This document shows, one piece after another, positions 1-26,745 of a stretch of DNA of 64,000 nt (its first letter is position 1; each line of letters starts with the position of its first letter). The stretch spans positions 628,501 to 692,500 of the forward strand of contig WPIO01000038.1 in assembly GCA_009760855.2 (NCBI GenBank), read 5' to 3'. This DNA comes from Cristatella mucedo. Taxonomy: Eukaryota; Bryozoa; Phylactolaemata; Cristatellidae. A model generated the notes under the pieces. It had not been told where the DNA came from. It saw only the letters and a list, made by a program, of their open reading frames with translations, and did no database searches. A program made the position numbers and the translations under genes.

Positions 1-1372
1 ATCAGACAAGTATGATTTAAACCATGCCAGCACTTCGTCTGCCAGACCGATCGTTGTTCTCAGTCGTTCAAGCAGAACTTCGTGATCAATGGTGTCGAAG
101 GCAGCAGACAGATCTAGCAGAGCTAGGGCAGTGACATTCCCGTCTCTTCGTTGCCACGTAGAATGTCATTGTTAACACGAAGGAGAGCAGTTTCAGTGGA
201 GTGCTACCTCTTGAACCCTGATTAAAATGTTTCTGACATTCCATTATTTTCAATATGTTCAACTAGCTGCTTAGCAACAATTTTTTCAAGAATCTTTGAT
301 AAGAAAAGATTAAGAGAAACTGGGCGATAGTTTGCAAGGACCTCTGTGTCTAATCCAGGCTTTTTAAGAATGGGTCTAACGATTGCCGATTTGGAGGACA
401 CGGGGACGAACCCTTTTCCCAAAGAAGCATTAAAAATCTTGGTTATGGCAGGGCTAAGATGGTCTGCAAGTGAAGACCACAGAGATGAAGGTATATGGTC
501 TTCAGGAGACGAGCTCTTTTTGCTAGACCTTATTAAGGCAGCCACATCACAGGCAGAAACACCAGAGAACTTTTTAAGAAAGGTCACAGGTTGAGGAACG
601 GCGATTGCTTTGGTCGGAGGGGGCTTAATGGAGGCACGAATGTGCACAATTTTTTCAGTAAAGAAGGCTGAAAACTTTTCGGCTGAGCCCTTAATATCTG
701 GGGAGTCAGACCTCACAGCATTGGCCAGCAAATGGTTTACTGTCTTATAAATCTGTTTAGTGTCCGACTGGCAGGAGTTCAGCTTTCTAATGAAAAAAGA
801 AGCCCTGGTTTTTTAAGCTTTCGGGTGTAAGCTCGAAGGAAGTCTTTAAAATTGACTAGGTCTGCCTCAGACCCCGATTTCTTGAAACGACGTCCAAGCC
901 TGCGCTTAACACGGCGCATCTTAAGGAGTTTTTTGTAAATTGAAAGGAATCTCGACGACTTTGAACACGGATAGAGCGAACGGGAGCATGCTTGTCAAGA
1001 GCACTCCTGAGTGTCATGTTCATCGCATCAGTGAGGGTATCGAGGCTGCCGGTCGAGTCTGAATGCAGATCAAGAAGGCCTGCATCACAAACAGATTTAA
1101 AAAAACTTGTCCATGTCAATGCTTTGTAAGTTACGTCGTTTGGCAAATTCGACATTGCCCTGTACGTACGAGGGAGCAGGAACAGTAAACGAGACCGAAC
1201 AATGATCTGATAGGGTCAGTGGCCACACCACAAAGTCAGTGGGAAGGACATCCTTAGTGATCACGAGATCTAGAATGAGGCCACCGACGTGGGTGCCATG
1301 ATTAACGTGTTGGGGCAAACCAAAGTTCTCCAGACAGTCAAGAAATGAGCGGACCTGCATTCCGATTTATAA
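1..1372 (-). mobile_element. LINE fragment (L2/CR1-like): endonuclease end and start of reverse transcriptase
   Basis: Read on the minus strand. 1360-1097 carries the end of an APE-type endonuclease (GGLILDLVI then LSDHCSVSF). 731-222 carries the linker into reverse transcriptase with LANYRPVSLNLFLSKILEK. 220-1 continues in another frame with LSAAFDTIDHEVLLERL and runs off the window. Frame changes near 220 and 850 make it defective. The upstream end at about 1372 cuts the endonuclease, so it is 5' truncated. Its sequence differs from the other LINE copies here, so it is a separate subfamily. Confidence 0.85.
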
Positions 1373-1686
1373 ACGGTGTTCCCTTTAGCCTCGCATGTAT
1401 CCGACCCCTGTGTTAATTTTGAATTTTAATTGTCTGGCGCTTGCATATAATTTGCATTGTCGCTTTTGCTAATTCGAAAATGATGTACACAGTTATGTGC
1501 TATGAAAGCTGGTCTTTTGACTACCCGGCCATTTGGCCAAAAGCTATTGCCACGGTGTCTTGCACATGTCACAGGTAATTAGGCTAACTGTGATCCGAAG
1601 ATCATGAAATTTAGACGTTTTCCTCCTATGTGATTTATTTCTTTATGTAGTTTCCGAAGTTTCGTCGCATCTAGTTGCATGGTTTT

Positions 1687-1760
1687 ATGTCATCACTTCC
1701 ATATTTTCATCATTTTGTCATCACTTCATATTGTCATCACTTCCATATTTCATATTCTCA
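1687..1760 (+). repeat. Imperfect TTGTCATCACTTCCATATT repeat
   Basis: Three partial copies of TGTCATCACTTCCATATTT separated by short AT-rich spacers. Confidence 0.7.
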
Positions 1761-3555
1761 ACACTGGCGTAGCCAGAATTCTGGTATTTCCCCCTCCCTA
1801 CAGCGGGGCAGCGACCTAAGCCTATTCCTACGTCCACTCATCATCACCGAAGATGAAAGTATGTCTTAACAAGTCTTAATTTCATTCGATGAGCAGAATC
1901 CGAGCTCGTAAACGTAATAATTTTACGCCATAGTTTTTCAATTTATTTCAGTTCAAGCCCTGCTTATAGGTCCCCTACCTAACATATTCGCAGGTCTTTC
2001 GCAGGTCTTTCCCCCAGATCAAAATCCTGGTCCACCCAGATTCTCGAAGAACTTTTCCTTCGGTCGTCCATTGCGCCATGTAAAAAATATCGTAACCTGG
2101 CAAATAATCTTCAGATCGATATGAAATTTTGAGAATAGATTATGTCAAAATTTATTATCTGCTGGTCACTCATACTAGTTCATTACTAATTTGGGTTAAA
2201 TCAGTATTGCTGCATGTCTCTTCATGTGTTATTCGTGATATTGATATTCTGTGCGTGATATTCTGATTACTGTCATTTGAAATCTATTAAGTTTTTTGGT
2301 TTTTCCTTTTAGGTTGACCAAATAGTTTGGCCACGTGCATAAATCTATATTTTGTGGGAGCTTGACATATTCAAATAGTAAACAGTAATACACGTGTTGA
2401 TTTTTCCATATTTTTAGGTAACTTTCATCCACCGGCTGTGACCTTCACTGTTCAAGGATTTCTGAAGGTCGACATTGCAGTCATTGTTACATCAGAAATA
2501 TTGAGAAAAAATTGCACTAGTCATTTCACCGACGCGTCGGTTGGCACATCAACATCACGAGAGCTAAGCTTGTATTTACAACATTACATTTCTAGGCCTA
2601 CAAAACTGGCTTGTAAAGAACTTTGATAGATAATTGAATTCGAAATAAGTTGTGTAAGCGATAAAGTACCAACGGATAAAGTCTTCCCATTTCTACGAAA
2701 GGTCACTTTAATCGCTGGCGTGAAAGTATATTCAGCTATAGAAACTAACACGTTCTAGCTACAGCTCAATTCTTCTTTCAACATTCATTATAGGTGAGTT
2801 TACTGTCTAACTCACAAATATTGATAATCATTTAGATATGCCACGTGTAGCCCATGCTGGGGATCTTTCATTTGTGAATAGATCAACGTATTGACAAACG
2901 TACTAATCCCCGTTTTTTAGTGGTAAGCAGTAGTACATAAGCCGTTCCGAAGATTTTTACATTCAAGCACAACTGCGAGTCTGGGGTTTTGAAAAACTGT
3001 CAATTTACGAGTGACATTGTGCGAGGGCAAAACGTAAAAGAGATTGAGAGAGAGAGAGAGAGTGATTTCACATGGGAATCTGGATGCTTGCTGTAGCCAA
3101 GCCTGTGATATTTATGAGTAAGTCTGTCGACTCTCACGCAAATTAGAACAATTATAGCAAAGAAAGCTGTATATACAAAAAGCAGTCAACGAGGATTCGT
3201 TGAGCTTTTACACCACTGATCTAGATTCTTTCCAAGTCATCGAGCTGCAGGAGGATCGTCGCTTCTCTTGGCCTTAAAGAAGAGCGTGGAAAGGACACTG
3301 AGCTACACAGAAAAAGAAGCTGCACCGAACAAGAGAGGAGAGGAATTAAAGTAAAGGAAAATCTGTCACGACCGCGCGGCAGGGGAAAGTGTTAATTGAT
3401 ACGAGTCTACTTTCATGTCAGTTATAGGCAAATCATCTTGAAAAAATTGAAAACTAGCTTGCATAGGGAAATTCTAGCCAAGGTTTGGCGCCCGAAGATG
3501 GCAGTTTCAAAAAAGCGGCAAAATGTACCACGATAAGAAATATTACTGGATGAAA

Positions 3556-3558
<3 letters not shown>

Positions 3559-3591
<33 letters not shown>

Positions 3592-3608
3592 TATATATAT
3601 CTATATAA
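3559..3608. repeat. (TA)n microsatellite
   Basis: About 50 bases of TA with one C interruption. Confidence 0.95.
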
Positions 3609-5084
3609 TCTCATAGATTGTTGCATCATTCTATTCGCAATTCTCATTCCCTCGAAACCTTAGTCCAGAAAGTTCCTCAAACTGAGACTGAGAGCTTCAC
3701 GAAGCCTTCCATTATTCGCCATTTGAAGATTTGTTAGTGGATTAAACGAAGTTATTTACATGGCACATACAGTAGAAGTATTTAAATGCCATTTGCTGTT
3801 ATAATCATTCGATAACAGACATGATAGGTTAAAGATTCTCACCTGACCCCAATACTATTGCTCAACAATTTAAATGTAATATTATTTCAAGAACTTTGGC
3901 ACATTTACTAAGTTATACCAATCAGCAAGAGTTAGAATTTGTCTGAAGGAACGAATTAGATCTATTAGCATGGTGTTAACGACCATAAAAGCCATCAGCA
4001 ACTATGAAAATAAATACTATAAAAAGCTGACCTAGAGATATTATTATGGCTTTGCAGTTATTCAATTACCGGTATTAGCCAAGCCAACGGCGAAATAAGC
4101 CAGTCAATTAAAATGAAGCGATTAACTTAGTCCGTCTTTTTTGGCGATCTAAAAAGAATATTTTGATGTGCACGGCACACTTACCGTAAATGATGCGATC
4201 GTACGCACGAGGTCTAACCTAATAGGAAGGAGTGTTATTATGTAAGATGCGCGGTCATCGCGATAGATAAATCGGGGCTTCAAACATTTATTATGCCGGT
4301 CAACGTGTCAATAAAGGTCGCATGCTAGCCACACTATGACTTGGAAATGAGAGCTCACTGCATAGATTAACATAAGAAGCTGTAACTCGTAAACTCTGAC
4401 CTGTCCAATCAGGATTATGCTCACGTAGCCTTGGCCTCGAGTGGCAAAGAGAGTATATTAACCACGGGATTTATTCCATCTTTTTTATTCATTATTCATG
4501 TATTCCATTCATTTTCATTCGTTAATCGTTTATTCCATCTGTTAACCACGACGTTTATTCCATTTCGCTTCGCGAAAAAAGGAAAATAGACAGGAGGCTC
4601 GACGGTATAAACGAACGTTCTGCAGAAGGAAATCCTAAACAAGCATAAATCATAAGCATTTCATAGGATTTAATTTGAAATCTCGCTTTTTCGATGCTCA
4701 ACTGCAGACTACAACTCCAGCTGGGCGGCGGCTGCTGCAATCGACTTCGACCGATGGTACTGCTAGTGAGACACCAAGAGGAAGATTCGTATTTCCTTTA
4801 TTTCTGGCCCATCTTCGTGCTTGCTTTTTGGTAAAGGCTCACACCTATGCGCGTTAAAAATAGGCAGACCAAAATGAAGCTGAAAGTTAAAAGAGGCGTG
4901 TCTGAAAAGTACTGTTTAGAATGCCCAAACACCCATCGGCCAAAAAGAGAGTATTGGAAGTAAGTATCATTCACACAGACAATTATCAGTTTGCTGCGCT
5001 CGATAGCCCTAATGTCTAGGTAATTTAGTAGCCAACTAGAATAAGGATGTCAGACATGTCACGTTAGGATATGAGTATTAACAG

Positions 5085-5580
5085 CAATAATAATAACAAT
5101 AATAATGATAATGCATTTGATATAGCGCCGTCAGATAGCTTATTCTTTTTCTAGGCATTCTACTTCGAAGCACTATCGAATGGTTAGGGGTAACATGCTC
5201 AATAAGCAACAGGAGTAACATGGTTAGGGGTAACGTGTACAGGGTCAGCATGCAAGTTTGGTTAGTTGCAGTATGCACAGCATCAGCACATAAAGAACGA
5301 ATCGCAGGGACACACTAAATGCTGCGCTAAGTAGGAGTGTTTTTATTTTCTTTTTAAATGTGGACAAGTCGGGAGATGTCATGACACAAGTCGGAAGTGA
5401 GCTCTAGGCTTTGAGAACATGCGAACTAAAGGTACGGTCTCCAAAGGATTTGAAATTTGTACGAACGATTATATTAAGAAAAGCGGGTGGTACGATGCTT
5501 AGCCTGGTGGGGGAATAGATCGGATAGGAAAGGCTGGAGTCAAAGAATGAAGTGACCTAAAAGTGAGTACATATCCTGCT
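5085..5580 (-). mobile_element. LINE 3' end fragment
   Basis: Starts at the (TAA)-like tail and the hallmark block GATATAGCGCC...TTTCTAGGCA, then the 3' UTR with GGTTAGGGGTAACATG and part of the reverse transcriptase C-terminal region. Diverged and untranslatable. Confidence 0.75.
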
Positions 5581-6145
5581 TGAATGGCAATTGTCTGCAG
5601 CTAATGAATAGACCGATATACAGCAATCTCATAGTATTTTTGAATTTTTCCACATTAATAAAAGAAATTTTATAAATCTAACATGCGCAAGTAGTGAGTG
5701 AAATTTGTTTTAGCGCAAGCACATCCTAGGCTTTGTGAAATTATACGGCCATCAAACTATGATGCACTGAATTATTTTATAAACAAATCTACTTCTCTAC
5801 TGATAAGACCTTGATACATACCTGCAAAAACTGTAAACTGTAAGCATACACGATCACGTACTTCTTTTCTACATAGTTTCAGCTATTAAGCGTGGAAACG
5901 TTTTTCATTTGTTTTGATTACTACCTTTAGCCACAGACTAAATGATCCATTCAAGTGTGCTATTACGTGTGAAGCTCGGAAATCATCACTTGCAACCCAG
6001 TGCAACAACTGCACACAGCTTATGACGACTCTTGGTCTACTCTTGTGCAACGTGAAAGCTATAACATCCGTATCAGACCATTTCTAACGATCTACACTGG
6101 CTTCCAAAGCGAGCAGCATATCGACTTGATTGCTGTGGTACTTAC

Positions 6146-19666
<13,521 letters not shown>

Positions 19667-19740
19667 CTCAAGCAGTCTCGCCGAAGGTGCGCCTTCGTAA
19701 GTCCGAGCCAAGCCTTTGTGCAGGCAACCTTCTTAAGGCG

Positions 19741-21350
19741 ACTAGCCTAGACGGACTCCGGAAATGCTCTGAGAGGTGCCTACTAATCTCTCTGGGCCCG
19801 CCCCTACGGTCATTGGTTACCTTTCATAATGACGTCCCTTAGATGAAGGCAATAAATCGGCATATATGGAGTGGTCTCCAACGGTAACTTGTAAAGGCAT
19901 TCCACAGAAAGTGAGTGTAAGGTAAGTTGCTTTCTATTTCTCACTCAAAAATTAAGCAGCTTAATGCTTGCTAGAGTGGATTTACAAAGGAGGATGAAGG
20001 ATTCAATAAAGAATTTGCATTGTTTGTCCCTCGTAAAGTGGGGACTGCGGGGGGGGGGGGGGCTGGCTGTGTTGCCTAGGTTTCTTGACCGAGGATTGTT
20101 GCCGTCCAGCAAGCAATCATCCCTTATTGCAAGCTGAGTGGGCTCTTTTGCCGCTGTTGCCATGTATATTTCTGCTGCTATTGAGGCGTTTCTGTAAAAT
20201 CAGTCTATTTGGACTCGGCCTAGCAGTCCATTACAATTGCGTCATCCGTCACCAGTGAGTGGCACAGAGCAGGTTATGTATGCCACAGGGCTTGACTGCC
20301 TAGCTGCAATTGAGAACAATGTTTCTTTCACTATTTCACTATTTCCCTAGCTCAACGATCGATTTAGGGCGTGGCTACACAAATAAGTCTTGCCTTATAT
20401 ATAGGATAGAAATAGACTATTAGTCGTTTGGAAACTGAAGAGGCTCTCGCAAACCTAGCTTGATTAGGCGCTGTGCAGTGACAGTACAAGCGGCAGCCAG
20501 CAAAAAAAAGTACTAGTAGTGATGCTAGCGAAATGAGCACTTCCTTTCAAAGATGACCACCTAGAAACCGCGGCTCCCTACGCACGAAGCAAGACCTGGG
20601 CTTCTTAGTGTTCATGGTAAGAAGTACTGTAGGTATTTCTTCTGTAACACTTGGGGTTAGCTGCCAGTTTAAGATAAAATTAGGTTAAACACTTTTTAGG
20701 GGAGCACAAAGTTAAGAGAGTGGCAATTGACAATTGAGCAATTGAACAATTGACAATTGAGCAATTGATATAGGGCACTTGCTGGATTCGGTCATGCTCC
20801 CATGGCTGAGAACTCGTGTCGGGGCAAGTTCTAATAGGCTTCAAGAAATGTGAAGTCCAACACACAGCACCGAGGTGACGCGGTGGCAATTACCAGAAAA
20901 CGCTTAATGTCTTCGACTATCCGTCAATGTTAAATAGTAAAGAGGCTGCACATCCTCATTTGTGGGCATCTAACGTTAGAAGCCCATCAGGATTGGATCA
21001 TCTTAATCTTACCAGCTCGATTTTTAGACCCCCAAGGGGAGTAGTAGTTTGCACATTTCACCTGAAAAATGCCTAGGCCTGATCGATGGACGAAATAGCA
21101 AATGAAAGAAGACAGATCGTGGATAATTGGGTGGAAATTGCCATTTTTGTCAGGGGCTAGGCCTAGTCTGCCAAGTCAAAAATCAGGTTGTGACGTCATT
21201 TACTTTCTGTCAGCCAGGCTTACACACTTGGGAGTCCCTAATTAACAGAGAAGCCATTGGTAGCAAAGTAGCGATTAATTAATCTCCCATTTATAAAATC
21301 TTGGCCTCATAGTTAAGGCCAGGCCAAACATAGAATATCTGTACATAATA
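19741..21350. other. Spacer upstream of gene B
   Basis: Apart from a poly-G run at 20050 and the CAATTG cluster at 20724, I see no gene or repeat. May contain gene B regulatory DNA. Confidence 0.4.
20724..20767. repeat. Six CAATTG palindromes in 44 bases
   Basis: CAATTG at 20724, 20731, 20739, 20747, 20754 and 20762, that is, spaced 7 or 8 bases apart, arranged as a tandem duplication of about 23 bases. CAATTG fits the CANNTG E-box pattern. About 1 kb upstream of gene B exon 1. Confidence 0.85.
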
Positions 21351-21520
21351 TGCCGTGCTGGTTTGGCCCAGTGGTTAAGGTACTCGCCCCGACCAAGATC
21401 TGACTGAGGTCGTGGGCTCGAGCCCTGTAGCATATGTGAAGCGCCTGAATAGACATTGTCCTCTTAGGGTGCTATGTATATGAATTATTTATTGCATTAT
21501 TATTCTATGAAAAGGTATAG
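21351..21520 (+). mobile_element. SINE family A copy
   Basis: tRNA-like head with A box TGGCCCAGTGG and B box GGCTCGAGCCC, then the LINE-type tail AAGCGCCTGAATAGACATTG to GGGTGCTATGTATATGAAT and an AT-rich end. The only copy far from the CpG-rich right part of the window. Confidence 0.85.
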
Positions 21521-22620
21521 GCGTGTAATAGCAGTTTACATGCCTTAGCAGACAGAAGTGGATACAGAGCCTGAAGAGATGATGCCAACAATTATTGGTA
21601 GCTACCGAAAGCGCAGTGACTACGTTCCTATACGTACGACTACGTTCCTACATTTCCGTAGATCTTTGACACCTTACGAGAAGGATGTTTTCTGTATAAG
21701 GCCGGCTCGATCAGCTGACAATGGCACTTTCTGCAAACGAAAATCTCATTTATACTATTAGCTCCTACAAGGAGTTTTTTGGTTTCCATTAGAATGACTC
21801 AGAAAAGGGAACCTGGTGGAGGAAGACTAGCCTAGATGATTGAGTGGCATACGGAACCAGCTACAAGAAAAAGTCTAAAAAAAGTCACGAGAGGCTGTGA
21901 AGTTGGAGCTGCTGCTGCTGAAATTGGGAGCGGAGGAAAGGCCTTTGGCACGTACACTTATAACAGGCGACGGGAACACAGGAAGCTTCGGTTCTGCAGC
22001 CTGAAGGCGGCTCGTGGAAGGCCAGGAGGAGGACACGTGGGTTCGTTAAAAAGAAATGAGCTGCTCCGAGAAGCTCCAAGAGACCCGGATGAGGGCCCGG
22101 CCAGCCAGTAAAGCTGCTACTGCCCCTGTGCTAAAGCACATCGAAGAGGTGCCATTAGCTGACAGCATCTGCTGAGTCATTGACGCCAGACCAGGCAAGC
22201 AGGTGTGTCTACATACAAAGTGTTTCAGCCTACTTGGCCGAGGCGATCGGCAGGATGCAATTGGCATATCCTGCCTGCAGTTGGTTGGAGTAAGATTCGC
22301 CTGCATTGTGTGAACTCTTCAGCCGGCCCAACGTTTACTCTTAAGTGTCGTGGTATTACACTGCAACATACTTTTTTTAATTTAAATTTTTGATCCCAAG
22401 CTGCTTACGGGGCAGCAATAAAAGCAGTGCATGCGTGCGTGCTGAGTTTCGTGGAGATACTCTGGTGTGGATTCGGTGAGGGAGACGGGAGAGACACGGG
22501 GCAGCAATAAAGCAAATGGGAGACAGATAAACAGGCAGGGAGGGACAGTGACAGGCAGAGAAAGAAAGAGAAGCAGAGACACACGTGGACTCGGAGAGAC
22601 TGAGATTGATCGACAGTGGG

Positions 22621-22729
<109 letters not shown>

Positions 22730-23525
22730 AGCCGGACAAGCAGAAAGAGTGAGACAGTGAGGCCATGAGGAGAACAGACAGGCAAATAGATAGAGAGGAA
22801 CAAGGTCCGGCTTTGCAGTAAAATGGCATCTTATTTTAGCTGTAGTTAGCCATCGGGGCGAATGAGACACGGGTCCTCCCTTGAAATTTCGTGCTGTCTC
22901 GGCTGCATTTCCTCAGCATTAGTTGTCAGCACACCTGATTCAGGAGGTGGCCAACCATGGGTAGCTTCGAACGCCGCCGTTGCTGAGCTGGGTCACACTC
23001 ACTATCTACTAATGGGCTATGGCTGTGCTTATGCATACTCCACGGAGCAGCAATCTCGTTAAGCTTGCCTTGCTGAGCAGCAGATAGGTACACCGGAATG
23101 CCTGATTCCTTACCGACGGCTGCAGACATACCGTTGCAAGCAATTCACAGCCACAGCAGCAGCAGCAGACGTGCCGTGACTGGCCGTTCTTCCTGCTACT
23201 TGCAGCATGCCCCTTTCCAAAATGACAAGAGCAGATGGCAGCCTTGGCAGAGACAGTCATTCCATCACTCCTCTTCTCGTGGCAATGACAGTCCTGCCGC
23301 GGCCAATGCTCCTTTCCCAACAACTGATGACAGGCCGCCCCTCCCTGAACAAGAGTGAATCAAGCCGTGGCAACGCCTCCCTTCCACTGCCCCCTCACGA
23401 AGTCGATGCATAGACATGCCATGGCAAGCCGATCCCCTCAAACGAGGTCGAATGGCCTGCCATTAATCGATGCCAGAAGTACATTGCATCCAAATCTCAT
23501 TCAGAGTTTCCCAGCCTCACAATAG
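22730..23525. other. Spacer, nothing recognised
   Basis: Mixed-composition DNA with overlapping short frames on both strands; no domain, splice-bounded exon or repeat stands out. Confidence 0.5.
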
Positions 23526-23529
23526 GCTC

Positions 23530-24216
23530 AGCTAGCATATCTCCTGTTGAACCTGCACGAAATCCATGTGTTCAGTTCCAAAGTGACCTTTCATTAGACG
23601 AGCACATAAGCTCCACAGTCAAGTCCGCCTACTTTAAGCTGCCTAACATTGCTGGAATCTGGACCTCCTTTGACAGAGATACCACATCTAAGTTGGTCCA
23701 TGCATTTGAGATATTCTGTCTCGACTTCTGTAACTCACTGCTTGCTGGTCTACCGGCCTGTTCACTCAAGCACTTACAGCTGGTGCAAAACCCTGCAGCT
23801 AGGCTTGTTTGTCGTGAGCGTCGCAGTTGCCACATCTTACCTTAAAACCTTAAATCCTTTGGAGACCGTGCATTTAGCTCGTATGCTCCCACAGCCTGGA
23901 ACTCCCTCCCGACCTGCATCAGAACATCCCCTGACCTGACCACATTTAAAAGAAACTTAAAAACATACCTATTAGGACAGCATTTAGTGGGTCCTTGTGA
24001 TTCGTCCTCGATGTGCTTATGCGTGCTGACACTGTTCATGCTGCCACTAACCACATTTGCATGCTGACCCAGTGCATGTAACCCCTAACCATGTTATTCA
24101 TTTTGTTTGTTTTTCAAGCATGATTTTACTTACTATTCTATTGCGTATCACTTTGCAGCAAATGTAAAGCGCCTAGAAAGAGATTAAGTTCTCTGAGGGC
24201 GATTTATCAAGTGCAA

Positions 24217-24242
<26 letters not shown>
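23530..24242 (+). mobile_element. LINE 3' fragment with internal deletion
   Basis: Matches the family from GSASISPVEP through SVTHCLLVYRPVHS. At about 23840 it jumps from CHIL straight to the region after the LLP box, so about 150 bases are missing. It ends in (ATT)8. Confidence 0.85.
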
Positions 24243-24245
<3 letters not shown>

Positions 24246-24248
<3 letters not shown>

Positions 24249-24810
24249 ATTCTCGCCGACCTGCACCGGCTCCAAGTCAAGCAACGCATAGACTTCAAGG
24301 TTTTGTCGCTCATTTTTAGGTCTCTTTATTCTTTGACTCTAGCCTAACTATCCGATCTACTCCACCAGGCTCGCTATCGTATCACTCGGTTTTCTGAATC
24401 AAATCGTTTTGCAAGACCTTGCACGAACCTCAGATCCTGTGGAGACCGTGCTTTTAGTTCGTATGCTCCCAAAGCCTGGAATTCACTCCAGACTGACGTC
24501 ACGACATTCCCTGACTTGACATTTAAAAAGAAGCTGAAAGCGCATCTATTTATCACAGTATTTAGTGGGTTCATGTGATTCGTTCTTTGTGTGCTTGTGA
24601 TTACTCACATTGTGCAAGCTGCCACTAACCATATTTGCATGCTGACCTTGTGCATGTCACCTCTAAACAATGTTACACCCATTAACATTGAGCATGCTAT
24701 CACTAGCCATTCGATCATGCTTCCTTAGCAGCATATGTAAGGTGCCTAGAAAGAGATTAAGTTCTCTGAGAGTGCTATACGAATATATTATTATTATTCT
24801 TATTATCAAT
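24246..24810 (+). mobile_element. Second LINE 3' fragment, directly abutting the first
   Basis: Starts at TCTCGCCGACCTGCACCGGC (the LADLHRL codons) directly after the (ATT)n tail of the previous copy, runs through the 3' UTR and ends in ATTATTATTCTTATTAT. It probably inserted into the tail of the older copy. Confidence 0.8.
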
Positions 24811-25674
24811 GCAAGCACTTGGTGGCCAAATATTTCTGTATAAGGCATTGTCAATAGAAAGATCGGCTTAAGCAGTTGCAATCATTTATTTCGTACAAAG
24901 ATGGGGGGTCTCTCATACCTCATGGAAGAACCGCGAGCGAAGAATTATTGTACTAAGCAGCCCCTTCCCTTCAGCAGCATCCATGCGCATAGCATTCTTC
25001 GCTCCCCCAAGATCAAGGTAATCGCAATCTCGAAACGTCGTCGTTCTGCCATGAGATGCGTGTTGCAGATACTTTTGGTGTAGACCAAGGCTTGGTTCTA
25101 AGCAGCCCTTCCTGAGCTGCAGTGAGTGGGCAGTGAGAGCTTTTTCTAGCAGCACCTACCGAGAAAACCAGTACAAAGCCACGGTGTGTGAAATAAACAC
25201 ATATTATGTTACTAGTTCAGCAATTTATAAAATTCTACTCCCTTAGAGAATGGTAAGAGCTCTTTTCTAGGGTTTTGAATTGGGTCCGTCACATCTAGTG
25301 GCAGCAGTCGTAAAGTGTTGCAGATTCTGGCGTGTGTCGAAAGAGCTGTTGACTTAAAACTTGTGTAATTTGGCCCAGCCACTTCAGCCTCCTTCAGAGC
25401 ACGTGGCCATGGCTGTTGCAGGTAGTAGAATGAGTAAGAAGGTGAGGGCATAGGTTGTGCAAAGTCGTGGGCCCTGTCGGAATAGAGGCAGAAGATTAAA
25501 AAGCATAAGATCAAGTAGTGCAATAATGCAATAATGCAATAAATCAGTTTATTGAGCTGCAGGGTACTGCTTTTGATCGTGTGCACAGGTAATTAGTCAC
25601 AAGCAGAATGAAGTTTTACTACCTGCACCACTTACCTGCACTACAGTCTCCCTGTTAAACATACCGGTAGCGCT

Positions 25675-25856
25675 AAAAAATAAATCCTAGCTGATTAAAC
25701 AGCCTCTTTTTGTATAGCGACAGACGAGCCTTTACGGCTATCACCACCGCTTGCAGTGGCGATAAAGAATCGCCCTCCGCAGAAATCGAACCCACGACCT
25801 CGGGACCGAGGTCGTGAAAGCAACTGCCTTACCTAGTGTGCCATCGCGGCTCAATC
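25675..25856 (-). mobile_element. SINE family B copy
   Basis: Minus strand: head GCCGCGATGGCACACTAGG (A box), palindromic ACGACCTCGGTCCCGAGGTC, B box GGGTTCGATTTC, then GGCGATTCTTTATCGCCACT and TAGCTAGGATTTATTTTTT-like end. It differs from family A throughout the tail. Confidence 0.85.
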
Positions 25857-26369
25857 ACATATCTCATATATCGCTCACATACTCACTGCACATCTAGACG
25901 ACTAGCCGACGGACTCGAAGTGCCGGCATTAGCGCCTTGCGGAAGCCCGCCAGCGGCTGCTGTTCCCACTTGAAATTGTCGCTCCGCACAGAGAGCTCGA
26001 CCCGCAGCGGCCCCCTTCTACCGTCCCGCCTGCGTGAGTGTGCACAGCGGACTCCTGCTCCGGTCCCCGAGGCGAGGACGGCGGGCAAACACAGTGAAAG
26101 CGTCTGGCAGGCCCGTCGACAATTTAAAATTTTTCGCTGCGATGACCTGACAGCTGAACTCACCGTACCTAACGGCGTCCAGCCAGGTCTTGACCAGTCT
26201 GCACTTCAAAAATATTAGATGCCTTACCATCAAACACTTCAACGACTTCAAAGTTCTGTTGCTCCCTTTTCGGTCCACTAGCTCGCCAGCTTTGGACTAC
26301 CTATCATAAAGACCCATTCGAATGCCTTCTCAATCTGGATCTTAACTTAGGCATAAGGTGCTTGCTCTT

Positions 26370-26500
26370 CACGATCAAGGTCGTGGGTTTGATCCCTGAA
26401 GTGGGCGATTATTTATTGCCTACTGCTAGAAGTTGAAATGGCAGTAGGAGCACTTTTAATTCTGCACCAACGAAGCTGGTAAATCAGCTAATTCCTAGCT
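26370..26500 (+). mobile_element. Partial SINE family B copy
   Basis: Starts mid-head at ATCAAGGTCGTGGGTTTGAT, then GGGCGATTATTTATTGCC and AATCAGCTAATTCCTAGC. The A-box half is missing. Confidence 0.65.
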
Positions 26501-26609
26501 TCTAACTTTAGCATCGCATTATCTGCCATTCTGACGAGCCTTCAGCTGTGCCCATTTCTCCATATAGTTTGACAAAGCTTGAAGCCATCCTAATGCCATT
26601 ACAGGCAAT

Positions 26610-26745
26610 AACATCAATAATAATAATGATAAATCACTATTTTATGTTGCCCTAATTTTTATAGGCACTTGAGCAATAACAATAACAATAATAATAAATA
26701 CCTATTTTATGCTGCCATAATTTTTTATAGGCACTCATTCTACGA
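26610..26745 (-). repeat. Tandemly doubled AT-rich LINE-tail-like unit
   Basis: Two units of about 65 bases, each with (AAT)n, a CTATTTTATG(T/C)TGCC block and TTTATAGGCACT. The layout recalls the LINE tail but the sequence is far diverged. Confidence 0.5.

Larger units (their letters stand above)
1373..5084. other. Spacer downstream of gene B, nothing recognised
   Basis: AT-rich DNA with one (TA)n tract, a short (GA)n and the imperfect repeat at 1687. Open frames are short and lack domains. A 29-base possible exon at about 4190-4218 (minus) was considered for gene B but has no support. Confidence 0.6.

Noticed and set aside
3844-3915. Possible minus-strand terminal exon before CAG|GTGAGAAT
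   Set aside because: Only eight codons before a stop, and nothing links it to gene B.
4184-4222. Possible 29-base gene B exon reading HLVRTIASFT with a good GTAAGT donor
   Set aside because: The acceptor is weak, there is no supporting domain, and the 6192-6146 exon fits the phase better and ends in a stop.
21351-21430. Genuine tRNA gene, because A and B boxes are present
   Set aside because: The acceptor stem does not pair, a LINE-type tail follows and several copies exist: it is a SINE.
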